Assembly (NCBI RefSeq): GCF_018309085.1
Contig: NZ_CP070502.1
Span: forward strand, 1,302,001 to 1,366,000
Direction: 5' to 3'
Length of the DNA stretch: 64,000 nt
Origin: Sporosarcina sp. Marseille-Q4063
Lineage (GTDB): Bacteria; Bacillota; Bacilli; Bacillales_A; Planococcaceae
Shown here in pieces: positions 8,117 through 17,447 of the stretch. How positions within the stretch are numbered: position 1 is the stretch's first letter; every line of letters begins with the position of its first letter. Position numbers and translations under genes: made by a program. The notes beneath the pieces are model-generated. The model was not told where the DNA came from. It saw only the letters and a program-made list of their open reading frames with translations, and ran no database searches.

Positions 8117-9445
8117 ATGGCGCCACGTGAACAGTGGACATCGAAAATCGGGTTTATCCTTGCCGCAGCCGGTAGTGCGATTGGACTCGGTGCGATTTGG
8201 AAATTTCCTTATATGGCAGGAACAAACGGCGGTAGCGTATTTGTTCTGCTCTTCATTATTAGTACGATTGCAATTGGCCTTCCTATACTTCTTGCCGAAT
8301 TTGTTATAGGTCGAATGGGACAAGCAGATGCTGTGACAACATTTAAGCGGTTGGCCCCCGGCAGCAAGTGGAACCTCATTGGTTGGCTAGGTTTCGCTTT
8401 CGGATTTATCGTGTTGTCTTTTTATAGCGTTGTCGGCGGTTGGATTTTGTCTTATTTAGCACGGGCGTTAATCTTTAAGCTTAATGGATTGGATTATGGT
8501 TTGATGTTTGATTCAATTACCGCTAATCCCATTGAAATATTGCTTTCGCAAGCGGTGTTCATGCTGTTAACCATTTGGATTGTGCAAGGCGGGATTAAAG
8601 CTGGGATTGAAAGAGCAAGTAGATGGATGATGCCGCTTTTATTTATTTTTTTCATCATCTTAGCCATCCGGTCATTGACACTTGAAGGTGCGATGGAAGG
8701 TGTACGTTTCCTATTTGTGCCGGATTGGTCTTTACTAACGGGTGAAACATTTATACTTGCACTTGGTCAAGCGTTTTTCTCACTTAGTGTAGGTGTGACT
8801 GGAATGTTGACGTATGCTTCTTATTTATCTAGGGAAGAGCGCCTTGGGCAATCCGCGTTGAATGTATCCCTATTGAACATTGTTATTTCAATTTTGGCGG
8901 GACTCGTTATCTTCCCGGCAGTTTTTGCACTAGGGCAATCTCCTGCTGAAGGACCTGGTTTAATCTTTGTTGTATTACCGGCTATTTTTGAACAAATTCC
9001 GTTTGGGAATCTATTTATGATTATTTTCTTCATATTAATGCTTTTTGCGACATTAACATCCTCGATCTCAATGTTGGAAATTGTCGTATCAACAGGTATT
9101 CGTAAGCGTGTTGATCGCAGGAGAAGGGCTGCTTGGGTATTCGGATTACTTATTTTCATCATTGGGATACCAAGCGCATTGTCTTTTGGATTATTATCTG
9201 GTGTAAATGTGTTCGGCGGAACTATTTTCGATTTTGCTGATCTATTAACGAGTCGAATTGGTATGCCGATTGGCGCATTATTGATTTCTATATTCGCAGG
9301 ATTTGTTTTGACGAAAAAGCAAACGATAGACGAATTAAATACGCATCCAGCGATACATGCCCTTTGGAAATTTCTTGTTCGATTTGCGGCCCCTGTTGCA
9401 ATCGCCATTATTTTTATCGCTTGGATTATTGAGATTACATTATAA
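8117..9445 (+). CDS. Sodium-dependent transporter, NSS (SNF) family, without a small partner gene
   Basis: A 442-residue inner-membrane protein, probably with 11 helices, that couples Na+ to uptake of an amino acid or related solute. The family signature lies at the start: TSKIGFILAAAGSAIGLGAI and WKFPYMAGTNGG, the Na+/substrate-binding unwound part of helix 1. Length and lack of a twelfth helix resemble MhsT/YocR-type bacterial NSS proteins. Unlike the second NSS gene at 31.1 kb, no MetS-like small open frame follows; a strong terminator comes right after the stop codon. The substrate cannot be read from sequence. A spacing of about 250 bp separates it from the divergent sigma-like pair. Confidence 0.92.
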   Translation: MAPREQWTSKIGFILAAAGSAIGLGAIWKFPYMAGTNGGSVFVLLFIISTIAIGLPILLAEFVIGRMGQADAVTTFKRLAPGSKWNLIGWLGFAFGFIVLSFYSVVGGWILSYLARALIFKLNGLDYGLMFDSITANPIEILLSQAVFMLLTIWIVQGGIKAGIERASRWMMPLLFIFFIILAIRSLTLEGAMEGVRFLFVPDWSLLTGETFILALGQAFFSLSVGVTGMLTYASYLSREERLGQSALNVSLLNIVISILAGLVIFPAVFALGQSPAEGPGLIFVVLPAIFEQIPFGNLFMIIFFILMLFATLTSSISMLEIVVSTGIRKRVDRRRRAAWVFGLLIFIIGIPSALSFGLLSGVNVFGGTIFDFADLLTSRIGMPIGALLISIFAGFVLTKKQTIDELNTHPAIHALWKFLVRFAAPVAIAIIFIAWIIEITL

Positions 9446-9486
9446 AAAAACAACCTATGGATTTTTAACTCCATAGGTTGTTTTTT
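9444..9486. terminator. Bidirectional terminator between the NSS transporter and yugE
   Basis: CAACCTATGGA (9451-9461) pairs with TCCATAGGTTG (9470-9480), flanked by A and T tracts, so it can serve both convergent genes. Confidence 0.9.
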
Positions 9487-9746
9487 CATACAATGCATTT
9501 CGCTTCATATTTTATCGCTAAAAGCTTATAGGAAATTTGAACACATTTTTCGATTGGAATCCACATTTCATATGAGTGTTCGTAAATCTCCCGAATCTTT
9601 TTTGCAAGATCTGCAGGGTGATCGAGTCGATGTAGTTCGGCTATGACATCCACGATTTCTAATTCATATGCTTTTTCACCTTCGTCGAACGGGTCCCATT
9701 TTTCTAGTATACTGATTGCTTTTTTATTCATAGCTATAGTTTCCAT
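9486..9746 (-). CDS. yugE: DUF1871-family protein YugE
   Basis: An 86-residue acidic, helical cytoplasmic protein of unknown function. Its motifs (WDPFDEGEKAYELEIVDVIA, then SYEMWIPIEKCVQISYKLL) fit the DUF1871/YugE family. AAGGTG sits 8 nt before the first ATG, which favours this start over the internal ATG five codons on. It is divergent from patB with a 73-bp gap, the same neighbour as in B. subtilis. Confidence 0.82.
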   Translation of the reverse strand: METIAMNKKAISILEKWDPFDEGEKAYELEIVDVIAELHRLDHPADLAKKIREIYEHSYEMWIPIEKCVQISYKLLAIKYEAKCIV

Positions 9747-9819
9747 TACTAATTCACCTTATTTTTATTTGGTTAATTATATGATAGCATAGGAATGGAA
9801 AAAGAAAAGGGGGAGTTTT

Positions 9820-10992
9820 ATGAGTATTTTCGAGGAATTCATTGACCGACGTGAAACACGGTCCATTAAATGGGATCGGTTAGAAGAAGTTTACGGCATC
9901 GAAAATGCATCCAATATATTGCCCATGTGGATTGCTGATATGGATTTTGCGGCCCCGCAAGTTGTCATTGATGCGATGCAAGAAGTGCTCGACCACGGAG
10001 TTTTTGGCTATTCATACATATGCGATGAATGTAAAGACGGTATTCAATCATGGCTTGAACAACGGCATTCTTGGAAAACGGAAAATGAATGGATGTTATT
10101 CCATCATGGAGTTGTCCCAGCGATTGCAACGGTTATTGAAACTTTTACCGAGGATGGAGATGGCATTCTCATTACTCCGCCTGTCTATCCGCCGTTTTTT
10201 CAAGTTCCCGAACTTATGGAGCGTACGATCGTTGAGTGCGTGATGATTGAAAAGGATCGAAACTATTCGATTGATTTTGTGGAATTTGAAAAAGCGCTTC
10301 AACAAAATGTGAAATTGTTTATTCTTTGTAACCCGCATAATCCTGGGGGGATTGTTTGGACTGAAGAGGAACTTATAAAAATGATTGAACTTTGTGCAAA
10401 ATACGACGTCTTTATTTTATCTGATGAAATTCATGCGGATCTTGTTTTCCCTGAACACCGACATATCGCATTAGCTGCAATTGCCGGTGATGAAGCACAT
10501 CGAATTATTACATGTGTCGCACCAACGAAGACATTTAACCTTGCGGGCGTTCAAGCCGCTATCATGATTGCGACTGATAAAGAAGTTCGTGCAAAGCTTG
10601 AACAAAACGCATTGGCACACGGGCAGATGTCACTTAGCCCATTTGCTGCGGCTGCTGTAAAATCTGCCTATACGCAAGGTGGACCATGGCTTTCTGAGCT
10701 TCTTGAAATAATCTCTTCGAATATGGACTATGTGATTACGGAATTAGAAGAATCACTGCCTGGCATAAAGATAAACAAACCGCATGGTACGTATTTATTG
10801 TGGATTGACTATCGCGATACCGGCCTTTCTGAAAAAGAGATGATGGATAAATTATTAACCAAAGGGAGAATCGCTCTTGAACCGGGTTCGAAATACGGAG
10901 AATCTGGAATTGGTTTTCTACGCATGAACGTTGCGTGCCCTCTTTCTACAGTTAAAGATGGCGTCCAACGAATCATTACTGCATTATCTTAA
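9820..10992 (+). CDS. patB: PLP-dependent MalY/PatB-type aminotransferase / C-S lyase
   Basis: A 390-residue fold-type I PLP enzyme of the MalY/PatB group. Members cleave cystathionine to homocysteine, pyruvate and ammonia (beta-lyase) or act as aminotransferases. Visible residues: the N-terminal WIADMDFAAP segment typical of MalY/PatB, NPHNPGG (170s), Asp202 in ILSDEIHADL for the pyridine nitrogen, the Schiff-base Lys237 in APTKTFNLAG and the carboxylate-binding Arg in GFLRMNVACP. GGGGGAG precedes the ATG. The cytoplasmic role in sulfur amino-acid metabolism is by family. Divergent yugE is a conserved neighbour. Confidence 0.92.
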   Translation: MSIFEEFIDRRETRSIKWDRLEEVYGIENASNILPMWIADMDFAAPQVVIDAMQEVLDHGVFGYSYICDECKDGIQSWLEQRHSWKTENEWMLFHHGVVPAIATVIETFTEDGDGILITPPVYPPFFQVPELMERTIVECVMIEKDRNYSIDFVEFEKALQQNVKLFILCNPHNPGGIVWTEEELIKMIELCAKYDVFILSDEIHADLVFPEHRHIALAAIAGDEAHRIITCVAPTKTFNLAGVQAAIMIATDKEVRAKLEQNALAHGQMSLSPFAAAAVKSAYTQGGPWLSELLEIISSNMDYVITELEESLPGIKINKPHGTYLLWIDYRDTGLSEKEMMDKLLTKGRIALEPGSKYGESGIGFLRMNVACPLSTVKDGVQRIITALS

Positions 10993-10995
10993 CAA

Positions 10996-11134
10996 AAGCG
11001 CAAGGCCCGTCTAGCCCCGACTAAGAAGAATTGAACTTCATTCTTCCCTGCTGAAGGCTTGAACGAAAGGCGTTCTTTGCCTTTTGCTTCAAGACTGAAG
11101 CGACTCGAGGGGCTGGCGCCTGGAGCTAGACGTG
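10996..11134. repeat. Imperfect long palindrome, REP-like intergenic element
   Basis: About 140 bp of GC-richer, non-coding DNA after patB with inverted ends: GTCTAGCCCC near 11009-11018, GGGGCT at 11109-11114 and CTAGAC at 11126-11131. It resembles dispersed intergenic elements I recall from Bacillales genomes. There is no open frame of note and no target-site duplication. Confidence 0.6.
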
Positions 11135-11141
11135 AAATAAT

Positions 11142-11182
11142 AAAAATGAGAACCTTCAATTTTGAAGGTTCTCATTTTTTTT
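11142..11182. terminator. Strong terminator between patB and a small membrane gene
   Basis: A near-perfect stem, AAAATGAGAACCTTC with GAAGGTTCTCATTTT, is followed by a run of T on the plus strand and overlaps the last codons of the converging small gene. It can act for both strands. Confidence 0.9.
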
Positions 11183-11383
11183 TGCTTCGTTTTCTGCGCG
11201 ACGTTCACGTAGTATTCTTTCTTCAAGTTCTTTCGTCTCTTCTTCCTGTTTCTTGGAATTTCGACGAATCCAATTGAAGGTAAGGACTAATAGAATCATA
11301 AAAAATACAAATGAAATTGCGGCAGGTATATATTCTGCTTTATCTTGTGGAAAGTAAAGGAACGGCATTAATAGAGCGTTCAT
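11156..11383 (-). CDS. Small single-pass membrane protein of unknown function
   Basis: A 75-residue protein I do not recognise. It has one membrane helix (about 19-39, AAISFVFFMILLVLTF), a WIRR positive patch that should hold the C-terminus inside, then a highly charged Glu/Lys/Arg tail likely to form a coiled coil. GGAAGTG about 9 nt before the ATG supports translation. The stop codon lies in a terminator stem. It sits just downstream of the cyclophilin pair on the same strand (41 nt from the ppiB stop) and may share its transcript. No function is proposed. Confidence 0.65.
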   Translation of the reverse strand: MNALLMPFLYFPQDKAEYIPAAISFVFFMILLVLTFNWIRRNSKKQEEETKELEERILRERRAENEAKKNENLQN

Positions 11384-11424
11384 TTACGTACACTTCCTTA
11401 CTTAATTTATTTCACATGTCTGAA

Positions 11425-12015
11425 TTACTTTTGAAGGATTTCGATTGATTCAATTGAAATGTCTTCAACCGGCTTATCTTGTCGACCTTTTTTTACTTTT
11501 GCAATTGTATCAATAACATCCATTCCTTCAATAACATGGCCGAAGACTGTATGTCTATGATCTAAATGCGGTGTGCCGCCTAGTTTGTCGTATGCTTCAA
11601 CAATTTCTTCAGGGAAGCCTGCGTCTTTTAATTGTTTTGTAGTTCCGCCTGGTAATTCTGATGCTTGAACGATGAAGAATTGGCTGCCGTTTGTGCCCGG
11701 TCCAGCGTTTGCCATCGAAAGAGCCCCGCGCAAGTTGAATACTTTAGTCGAGAATTCGTCTTCAAATGTGTCGCCCCAAATACTTTCTCCGCCCATGCCT
11801 GTGCCTGTTGGGTCTCCGCCTTGAATCATGAAATCCTCAATAACACGGTGAAAAATAATACCGTTATAATAGCCGTTTTCAGCATGTGTTAAAAAGTTTT
11901 CAACTGTTTTTGGTGCAACTTCTGGAAATAATTTAATTTTAATCGGGCCGAGTGTCGTGTTCATTACTACAAGTGCCTCGTTTGCCGCAACTTCGTTTGT
12001 TAACTGTGGATACAT
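11425..12015 (-). CDS. ppiB: Cytoplasmic peptidyl-prolyl cis-trans isomerase, cyclophilin type
   Basis: A 196-residue cyclophilin catalysing proline cis-trans isomerisation to aid folding. Hallmarks are [19 protein letters not shown] (catalytic Arg), [18 protein letters not shown] and [19 protein letters not shown]. No signal peptide is present, so it should be cytoplasmic. It follows a lipoprotein paralog by 12 nt, and its N-terminus ([20 protein letters not shown]) aligns with residues after the lipobox of that paralog (YPQLATEVADNEEVVVMNTT). The pair is thus a tandem duplication in which one copy has or lost the export signal. Confidence 0.94.
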   Translation of the reverse strand: MYPQLTNEVAANEALVVMNTTLGPIKIKLFPEVAPKTVENFLTHAENGYYNGIIFHRVIEDFMIQGGDPTGTGMGGESIWGDTFEDEFSTKVFNLRGALSMANAGPGTNGSQFFIVQASELPGGTTKQLKDAGFPEEIVEAYDKLGGTPHLDHRHTVFGHVIEGMDVIDTIAKVKKGRQDKPVEDISIESIEILQK

Positions 12016-12027
12016 TGTTATTGCCTC

Positions 12028-12747
12028 CTATTTTTCCGTAAGAATTTCGATTGATTCAATTTTAATATCTTCAATCGGTCGTGTTTCCCTTGCTTCTGCT
12101 TTTGCAATTTTATCTACTGTGTCCATTCCTTCAATCACTTGACCAAATACTGTGTGGGAATGATCGAGATGCGGTGTGCCGCCCATATTTTCATAGGCTT
12201 CGCGAATTTCATCAGAATAAACTAAAGGTTTTTCCTGATCAAGTGCAGCTTCCTCTACTTCAGTTTTTTGTACGATGAAAAACTGACTTCCGTTCGTGTT
12301 CGGTCCGGCGTTTGCCATGGCAAGCGCCCCGCGGAAATGAAATACTGAATCTGAAAATTCATCTTCGAATGAATCTCCGTAAATACTTTCCCCGCCCGCA
12401 CCTGTTCCGGTCGGATCACCGCCTTGAATCATGAACTCGTCCATTACTCGGTGAAATATAACACCTTCATAATAGCCTTCCTTTGCATGTGTCAAGAAGT
12501 TTTCAACCGTTTTTGGCGCAATGTCTGGAAAGAGTTTGATCTTAATCGGACCAAGGGTTGTGTTCATGACAACAACTTCTTCATTATCCGCCACTTCTGT
12601 CGCTAATTGCGGATAGCCGACTACTTTTTCTTTTGAATCATTTACACCATCGACTTCTTTCGATTGTTCCTTATTCGTTCCTTTACCGCATGCAGAAAGG
12701 GCGAAAAGTAACAATACCGTTAATAGAAGTAAAGGAATTTTTCTCAT
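12028..12747 (-). CDS. Lipoprotein cyclophilin (extracytoplasmic PPIase)
   Basis: A 239-residue exported cyclophilin. Residues 1-19 are a lipoprotein signal, with lipobox LSAC and the lipidated Cys20, followed by a short Lys/Glu/Ser-rich linker and then the cyclophilin domain from about residue 45. Catalytic motifs are [19 protein letters not shown] and [18 protein letters not shown]. It has an extra acidic loop after FFIVQKTEV relative to its cytoplasmic neighbour. It probably helps fold proteins at the membrane-wall interface. It is first in a two-gene unit with the cytoplasmic copy. Confidence 0.93.
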   Translation of the reverse strand: MRKIPLLLLTVLLLFALSACGKGTNKEQSKEVDGVNDSKEKVVGYPQLATEVADNEEVVVMNTTLGPIKIKLFPDIAPKTVENFLTHAKEGYYEGVIFHRVMDEFMIQGGDPTGTGAGGESIYGDSFEDEFSDSVFHFRGALAMANAGPNTNGSQFFIVQKTEVEEAALDQEKPLVYSDEIREAYENMGGTPHLDHSHTVFGQVIEGMDTVDKIAKAEARETRPIEDIKIESIEILTEK

Positions 12748-12876
12748 TAGCCATCACCATATTCACTCTACCATATTCACTTTCAAATTTCGATAAATAA
12801 AGCGCGTTGCTTTCTTCGGGTTTCGAAGTGTTTTATACTAAAAAAAGAGTAGGACGACGAAAGAAGGTTTATTTTC

Positions 12877-14100
12877 ATGGATGTACTAAAAAGAAACTTT
12901 ATCATTATGTGGGTATGTAATTTTCTCGTTGCTGGAACAACTACGATGATTATGCCATTCCTTTCCTTATATATCGACACGTTCGGCGATCATTCGGCTG
13001 CCTACGTTCAAAAATGGTCCGGTCTCATTTTCGGTGCGACATTTATAACTGCCTTTATTATGTCGCCTATTTGGGGAAGAATAGCGGATAAGCACGGTTT
13101 TAAGCCAATATTAATAATCAATGGCCTTGGACTTGCCACATCGATCTTTTTAATGAGTTTCGTGCAGACTGTTGAAACCTTTTTTATTTTAAGGCTTTTG
13201 ATGGGAATTGTTACTGGATTTATCCCTACCTCCTTGGCGTTTATTTCATCCCAAACAGCACGTAAAGAAGCAGGAAAAATGCTAGGAACTTTGCAAATGG
13301 GAAGTGTTTCGGGGATGCTTTTCGGTCCCATGTTCGGTGGACTGTTAGCAGATGCTTTCGGCTTTCAATACACATTTATCATTACCGCAATATCAATTAC
13401 GACTGCGACAATTATCGTCTTATTCGGGATTAAAGAACAGATTAGAGTAAAAAGTAAACGTGCAATTATTTATACGCGGAAAGCAATTTTAGGCGGGATT
13501 TTTCGTCATCGACTCATGTTAAACGTCATGATGGTCACGACGATTATTCAAATTGCAAACTTTAGTATCCAACCTCTATTGTCGCTTTATGTTGCTGAAT
13601 TAACGAATGCGAAGGACGTTGCTTTTCTTGCTGGTATCACATTTAGCGCCGCAGGACTTGGAAATTTATTATTTGCGAGATTTTGGGGCCGGCTTGGCGA
13701 TGATATTGGCTATGAGAAAGTCTTGTCGATTCTTCTACTTCTATCCTTCTTATTTGTCATCCCCCAAGCATTTGTAACGGCACTATGGCAACTCATTATT
13801 TGTCGTTTATTGTTCGGGATTGCAGTTGGCGGAATGATACCAATTACGACTGCCCTAATCAGACGGGATGCGCCTGTCAATATTCAAGGAGAAATGATGG
13901 GTTACAATACGAGCTTTAGATTCCTTGGTAATATTATAGGCCCGATGTTTGGTGGTATCGTGAGTGGGTTTATCGGCATCTCTTCCGTATTCATTGTTAC
14001 CTCATCACTATTTCTCGTTGGGTTTACTTTCCTTTTTCTGGCTAAACGAAAGCCCGGGCAGGATTTTGAAGATTCTCTCGCCGCCAAAACTAATGGTTAA
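12877..14100 (+). CDS. MFS drug/solute exporter, DHA1 type
   Basis: A 407-residue major facilitator with about 12 membrane helices. The loop 2-3 signature GRIADKHGFKPILIING and its C-half counterpart GRLGDDIGYEKVLSIL are clear, and helix 5 has GPMFGGLLAD similar to the antiporter motif C. Length and motifs place it with proton-coupled multidrug exporters of the MdtG/Bmr kind. The substrate is unknown. It is monocistronic between the cyclophilins and mrp. Confidence 0.88.
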   Translation: MDVLKRNFIIMWVCNFLVAGTTTMIMPFLSLYIDTFGDHSAAYVQKWSGLIFGATFITAFIMSPIWGRIADKHGFKPILIINGLGLATSIFLMSFVQTVETFFILRLLMGIVTGFIPTSLAFISSQTARKEAGKMLGTLQMGSVSGMLFGPMFGGLLADAFGFQYTFIITAISITTATIIVLFGIKEQIRVKSKRAIIYTRKAILGGIFRHRLMLNVMMVTTIIQIANFSIQPLLSLYVAELTNAKDVAFLAGITFSAAGLGNLLFARFWGRLGDDIGYEKVLSILLLLSFLFVIPQAFVTALWQLIICRLLFGIAVGGMIPITTALIRRDAPVNIQGEMMGYNTSFRFLGNIIGPMFGGIVSGFIGISSVFIVTSSLFLVGFTFLFLAKRKPGQDFEDSLAAKTNG

Positions 14101-14279
14101 ATTGTGCTATCACACAACATATACAGTAAAACGAAAAATTCTTTCGTGTCCATACATATAAGAAGACAGTCGTCAGCTTATAGGAATCTTGCGAGTCACC
14201 GATGCAAATCAAGGTAAATTACGTTATACTTTTAACAATGCTTTGAATTATGTTTTATTCATTTTGGAGGAGGATTTCA

Positions 14280-16697
14280 TTGGAATTCGTATTATTAATT
14301 TTTCTGCCATTGCTGGCTGCCGTTTTCGTTCCGATTCTTTTTAAAAAGCTGAAATCTATACATACAGGATGGTTCGTTCTTCTCGTCCCGGTCGTTTTGT
14401 TCATTTACTACTTAAGTTTTCTAAAAACGACTATGAATGGAAAAGTGGCTATTTCTGAAATACCGTGGATTCCTTCGCTCGACATTTCGTTTGTCTCCTA
14501 TATTGATGGGCTTAGTCTTCTGTTCTCCCTTCTTATAACTGGTATTGGGGCTCTTGTCGTGCTTTATTCAATCTTTTATCTCGACAAAAATCGAGAGAAG
14601 TTGAATAACTTTTATGTTTATTTATTGATGTTTATGACTGCAATGCTGGGCATTGTTCAGTCTGATCATGTCATTACACTGTATTTATTTTGGGAATTGA
14701 CCTCAATTTCTTCGTTTTTACTTATTGGATATTGGTATACAAGAGATCGATCACGCTTTGGCGCATTGAAGTCTATGCTAATCACGATTTTTGGTGGACT
14801 GATGTTGCTTGGGGGATTTGTACTTCTCTCAATCATGGGAGATACTTACTCAATTCGGGAACTTATTGCAAATTCTGCTGCAATTTTTGAGCATGAGTAT
14901 TTCATATTAGCCCTCGTTTTAGTATTGCTCGGAGCGTTTACAAAATCAGCTCAATTCCCATTTTATATCTGGTTGCCAGACGCGATGGAAGCACCTACTC
15001 CTGTAAGTGCCTACCTTCACTCTGCAACCATGGTCAAAGCTGGTCTGTATCTTGTTGCGCGGTTTACCCCGGTCTTTGCGGCATCTGAAGTTTGGATATG
15101 GCTTGTTACTGGCATTGGTTTGCTCACCCTTTTCTGGGGTTCGTTTTTTGCTGTAAAGCAGACGGATTTAAAGGCAATTCTAGCTTTCTCGACAGTCAGT
15201 CAACTTGGTTTAATCATGTCTCTGCTTGGTGCAGGTGCGGTTTCTTATCATGTTGAAGGTGCGAATGCCGCATTATTCAAGTTTGCCGCTTTCGCTGCGA
15301 TTTTCCACTTAATAAACCATGCGATGTTTAAAGGGAGTCTTTTCATGGTTGCGGGAATCGTTGATCACCAAACAGGAACGCGTGATATACGCAAACTTGG
15401 CGGTTTAATGAGTATTATGCCGATCAGTTTCACAGTGGCCTTTATCGGGTCTATGTCGATGGCTGGTCTTCCACCGTTTGGCGGTTTTCTAAGTAAGGAA
15501 CTATTCTTGAAATCGATGATTGCACTGCCTGAATTCGAATTGTTCAACTTTGCAACATGGGGCATGATATTCCCGATACTTGCATGGATTGCAAGCGTCT
15601 TTACATTTGTCTATAGTTTTTATTTCGTTTTCAAAACGTTTACTGGCAAGAAGAAACCCGAACCACTCCCGATTCAGCCGAAAGAAGCATCATTGGGAAT
15701 GCTCATTTCGCCGGTCCTTCTTGCTGCTGTTGTTGTCGTTATTTTCTTCATTCCGAACTTAATTGGAAAGGCATTCGTCAACCCTGCTGTTGTTGCGACG
15801 CAATCGGATTTGTTTACGCATCCCGATGAAGTCGGCATTCAAGTTTCAGCTTGGCACGGCTTTTGGTCGCCAGAACTGCTTATGACGTTAGGTGTCATTG
15901 GACTCGGTTTGGTTCTGTTCTTAACGATGGCGAGATGGCAAAAGTTATACGATATACAACCTCAATATTTTTCATTGAATGCATTGTATGACTCATTACT
16001 TACTTTCGGTGAAGTTGGAATGAACCGATTATCACGTTTTTATATGACGGGGCTAATTCGTACATATTTGATTTACATGTTTTCGTTCATTGTCCTACTT
16101 ACAACCGCGAGCTTATTTATACAAAACGCATTTGTTGTTGATATGGATAGTTTCGCACCGTTAAACGCGTATGGCTTGATGACTGCAATCATTCTTGTTA
16201 TTGCAGTTTGTATGGTCTTATTCGCCAAGACGCGATTGGCGGCGATTATTGCGCTGGGTGCAGTTGGTTATTCTGTCGCTTTGTTCTTTGTTATTTATAA
16301 AGCACCGGATCTTGCGTTGACGCAACTTGTCATTGAAACAGTTTCAGTTGCATTGTTCTTGTTGGCATTTCATCATTTACCTGGGCTAAAAAGACATGGG
16401 GAAACCATGAAGTTTCGTCTCGGTAACTTCATCATTGCGGCTGCGGTTGGCGTTATGATTACACTAGTTGCGTTATCTGCACATTCGCAAAAGATGATTC
16501 CATCTATCTCTCAATATTATAAAGATACAGTGTTTACAGAAGCTGCTGGTGGAAATATCGTGAACGTCATTCTTGTGGATTACCGTGGTTTTGATACGTT
16601 GTTTGAAATTGCCGTATTAGCAATTGCGGGAATCGGTGTTTATAGCATGATTCGTTTAAGATTGTCGAGAAAGGAGAATTCTGATGAAAGCAAATGA
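14280..16697 (+). CDS. mrpA: Mrp Na+/H+ antiporter subunit A
   Basis: Largest subunit (about 805 residues, about 20 helices) of the multisubunit cation/proton antiporter that keeps cytoplasmic pH and Na+ under control. It is related to complex I subunit NuoL plus an MrpA-specific C-terminal part. Key segments are LYLFWELTSISSFLLIGYW (conserved proton-channel Glu), FPFYIWLPDAMEAPTPVSAY (with HSATMVKAG after it) and NHAMFKGSLFMVAG. I use TTG at 14280: GGAGGAGG sits 6 nt before it, while an upstream in-frame ATG at 14250 would put that ribosome site inside the coding region. The gene overlaps mrpB by 14 nt. Confidence 0.96.
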   Translation: MEFVLLIFLPLLAAVFVPILFKKLKSIHTGWFVLLVPVVLFIYYLSFLKTTMNGKVAISEIPWIPSLDISFVSYIDGLSLLFSLLITGIGALVVLYSIFYLDKNREKLNNFYVYLLMFMTAMLGIVQSDHVITLYLFWELTSISSFLLIGYWYTRDRSRFGALKSMLITIFGGLMLLGGFVLLSIMGDTYSIRELIANSAAIFEHEYFILALVLVLLGAFTKSAQFPFYIWLPDAMEAPTPVSAYLHSATMVKAGLYLVARFTPVFAASEVWIWLVTGIGLLTLFWGSFFAVKQTDLKAILAFSTVSQLGLIMSLLGAGAVSYHVEGANAALFKFAAFAAIFHLINHAMFKGSLFMVAGIVDHQTGTRDIRKLGGLMSIMPISFTVAFIGSMSMAGLPPFGGFLSKELFLKSMIALPEFELFNFATWGMIFPILAWIASVFTFVYSFYFVFKTFTGKKKPEPLPIQPKEASLGMLISPVLLAAVVVVIFFIPNLIGKAFVNPAVVATQSDLFTHPDEVGIQVSAWHGFWSPELLMTLGVIGLGLVLFLTMARWQKLYDIQPQYFSLNALYDSLLTFGEVGMNRLSRFYMTGLIRTYLIYMFSFIVLLTTASLFIQNAFVVDMDSFAPLNAYGLMTAIILVIAVCMVLFAKTRLAAIIALGAVGYSVALFFVIYKAPDLALTQLVIETVSVALFLLAFHHLPGLKRHGETMKFRLGNFIIAAAVGVMITLVALSAHSQKMIPSISQYYKDTVFTEAAGGNIVNVILVDYRGFDTLFEIAVLAIAGIGVYSMIRLRLSRKENSDESK

Positions 16698-17106
16698 TGT
16701 CATATTGCAAACCGCAACCAAGGTTGTGGCCTTTATCATATTTCTTTTTTCGGTTCATATTTTCTTTGCCGGACATTTTGCTCCGGGTGGCGGCTTCGTT
16801 GGAGGACTTCTTACAACGGCGGCAATCGTTCTGTTGCTGCTTGCTTTCGATTTGAAAACCGTCCAAAAAGCATTGCCGTTTGATTTCATGATTGTTGTGG
16901 CGATTGGTTTACTCTTAGCTCTCGGAACAGCGGCCGGTTCAATTTTGTTTGACGTCCCGTTCTTCACACATGCATTTGATGATTTTGCTTTACCGCTTTT
17001 CGGAGTCTCATCACTTCATACAGCAATGATTTTTGACGCTGGTGTTTACTTGGTTGTTGTCGGATCGACGATTACGATGATTCAAGCGATTGGAGGAGAT
17101 TCGTAA
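16684..17106 (+). CDS. mrpB: Mrp Na+/H+ antiporter subunit B
   Basis: A 140-residue membrane subunit with four predicted helices. The family motif FFAGHFAPGGGFVGGLLTTA is in the first third. It overlaps mrpA at its start and abuts mrpC (shared base), consistent with translational coupling within mrpABCDEFG. Needed for antiport activity of the whole complex in Bacillus. Confidence 0.95.
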   Translation: MKANDVILQTATKVVAFIIFLFSVHIFFAGHFAPGGGFVGGLLTTAAIVLLLLAFDLKTVQKALPFDFMIVVAIGLLLALGTAAGSILFDVPFFTHAFDDFALPLFGVSSLHTAMIFDAGVYLVVVGSTITMIQAIGGDS

Positions 17107-17447
17107 TGGAATTTGTAATGTCGATTGTAATTGGCATCTTATTTATGGCTGCCGTGTACTTAATCTTATCAAGAAGCTTATTGCGAATAATCCTTGGAAC
17201 AGGTCTTCTTAGTCACGGTGCTCATTTATTAATATTAACAATGGGTGGTTTAGGTGGCTCGGCCCCTCCTGTTTTGGTGGAGGGCGTAACTGATTTAGTG
17301 GATCCCCTACCGCAAGCGCTTATTTTGACTGCGATTGTTATCAGCTTCGGTGTCACGGCGTTTATGCTCGTGTTATTTTATCGAACGTATACCGAACATA
17401 ATACTGATAACATGAATCTTATGAAGGGAAATGACGAACATGATTAA
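17106..17447 (+). CDS. mrpC: Mrp Na+/H+ antiporter subunit C
   Basis: A 113-residue NuoK-like subunit with three helices. Visible are GTGLLSHGAHLLILTMGG and DLVDPLPQALILTAIVISFG, both typical of MrpC/MnhC. It overlaps mrpD by 17 nt. The hydrophilic C-terminus is short. Confidence 0.95.
   Translation: MEFVMSIVIGILFMAAVYLILSRSLLRIILGTGLLSHGAHLLILTMGGLGGSAPPVLVEGVTDLVDPLPQALILTAIVISFGVTAFMLVLFYRTYTEHNTDNMNLMKGNDEHD

Noticed and set aside
8821..9498. A 225-residue open frame on the reverse strand
   Set aside because: It lies antisense to the NSS transporter, has no ribosome site and no family features; a shadow frame.
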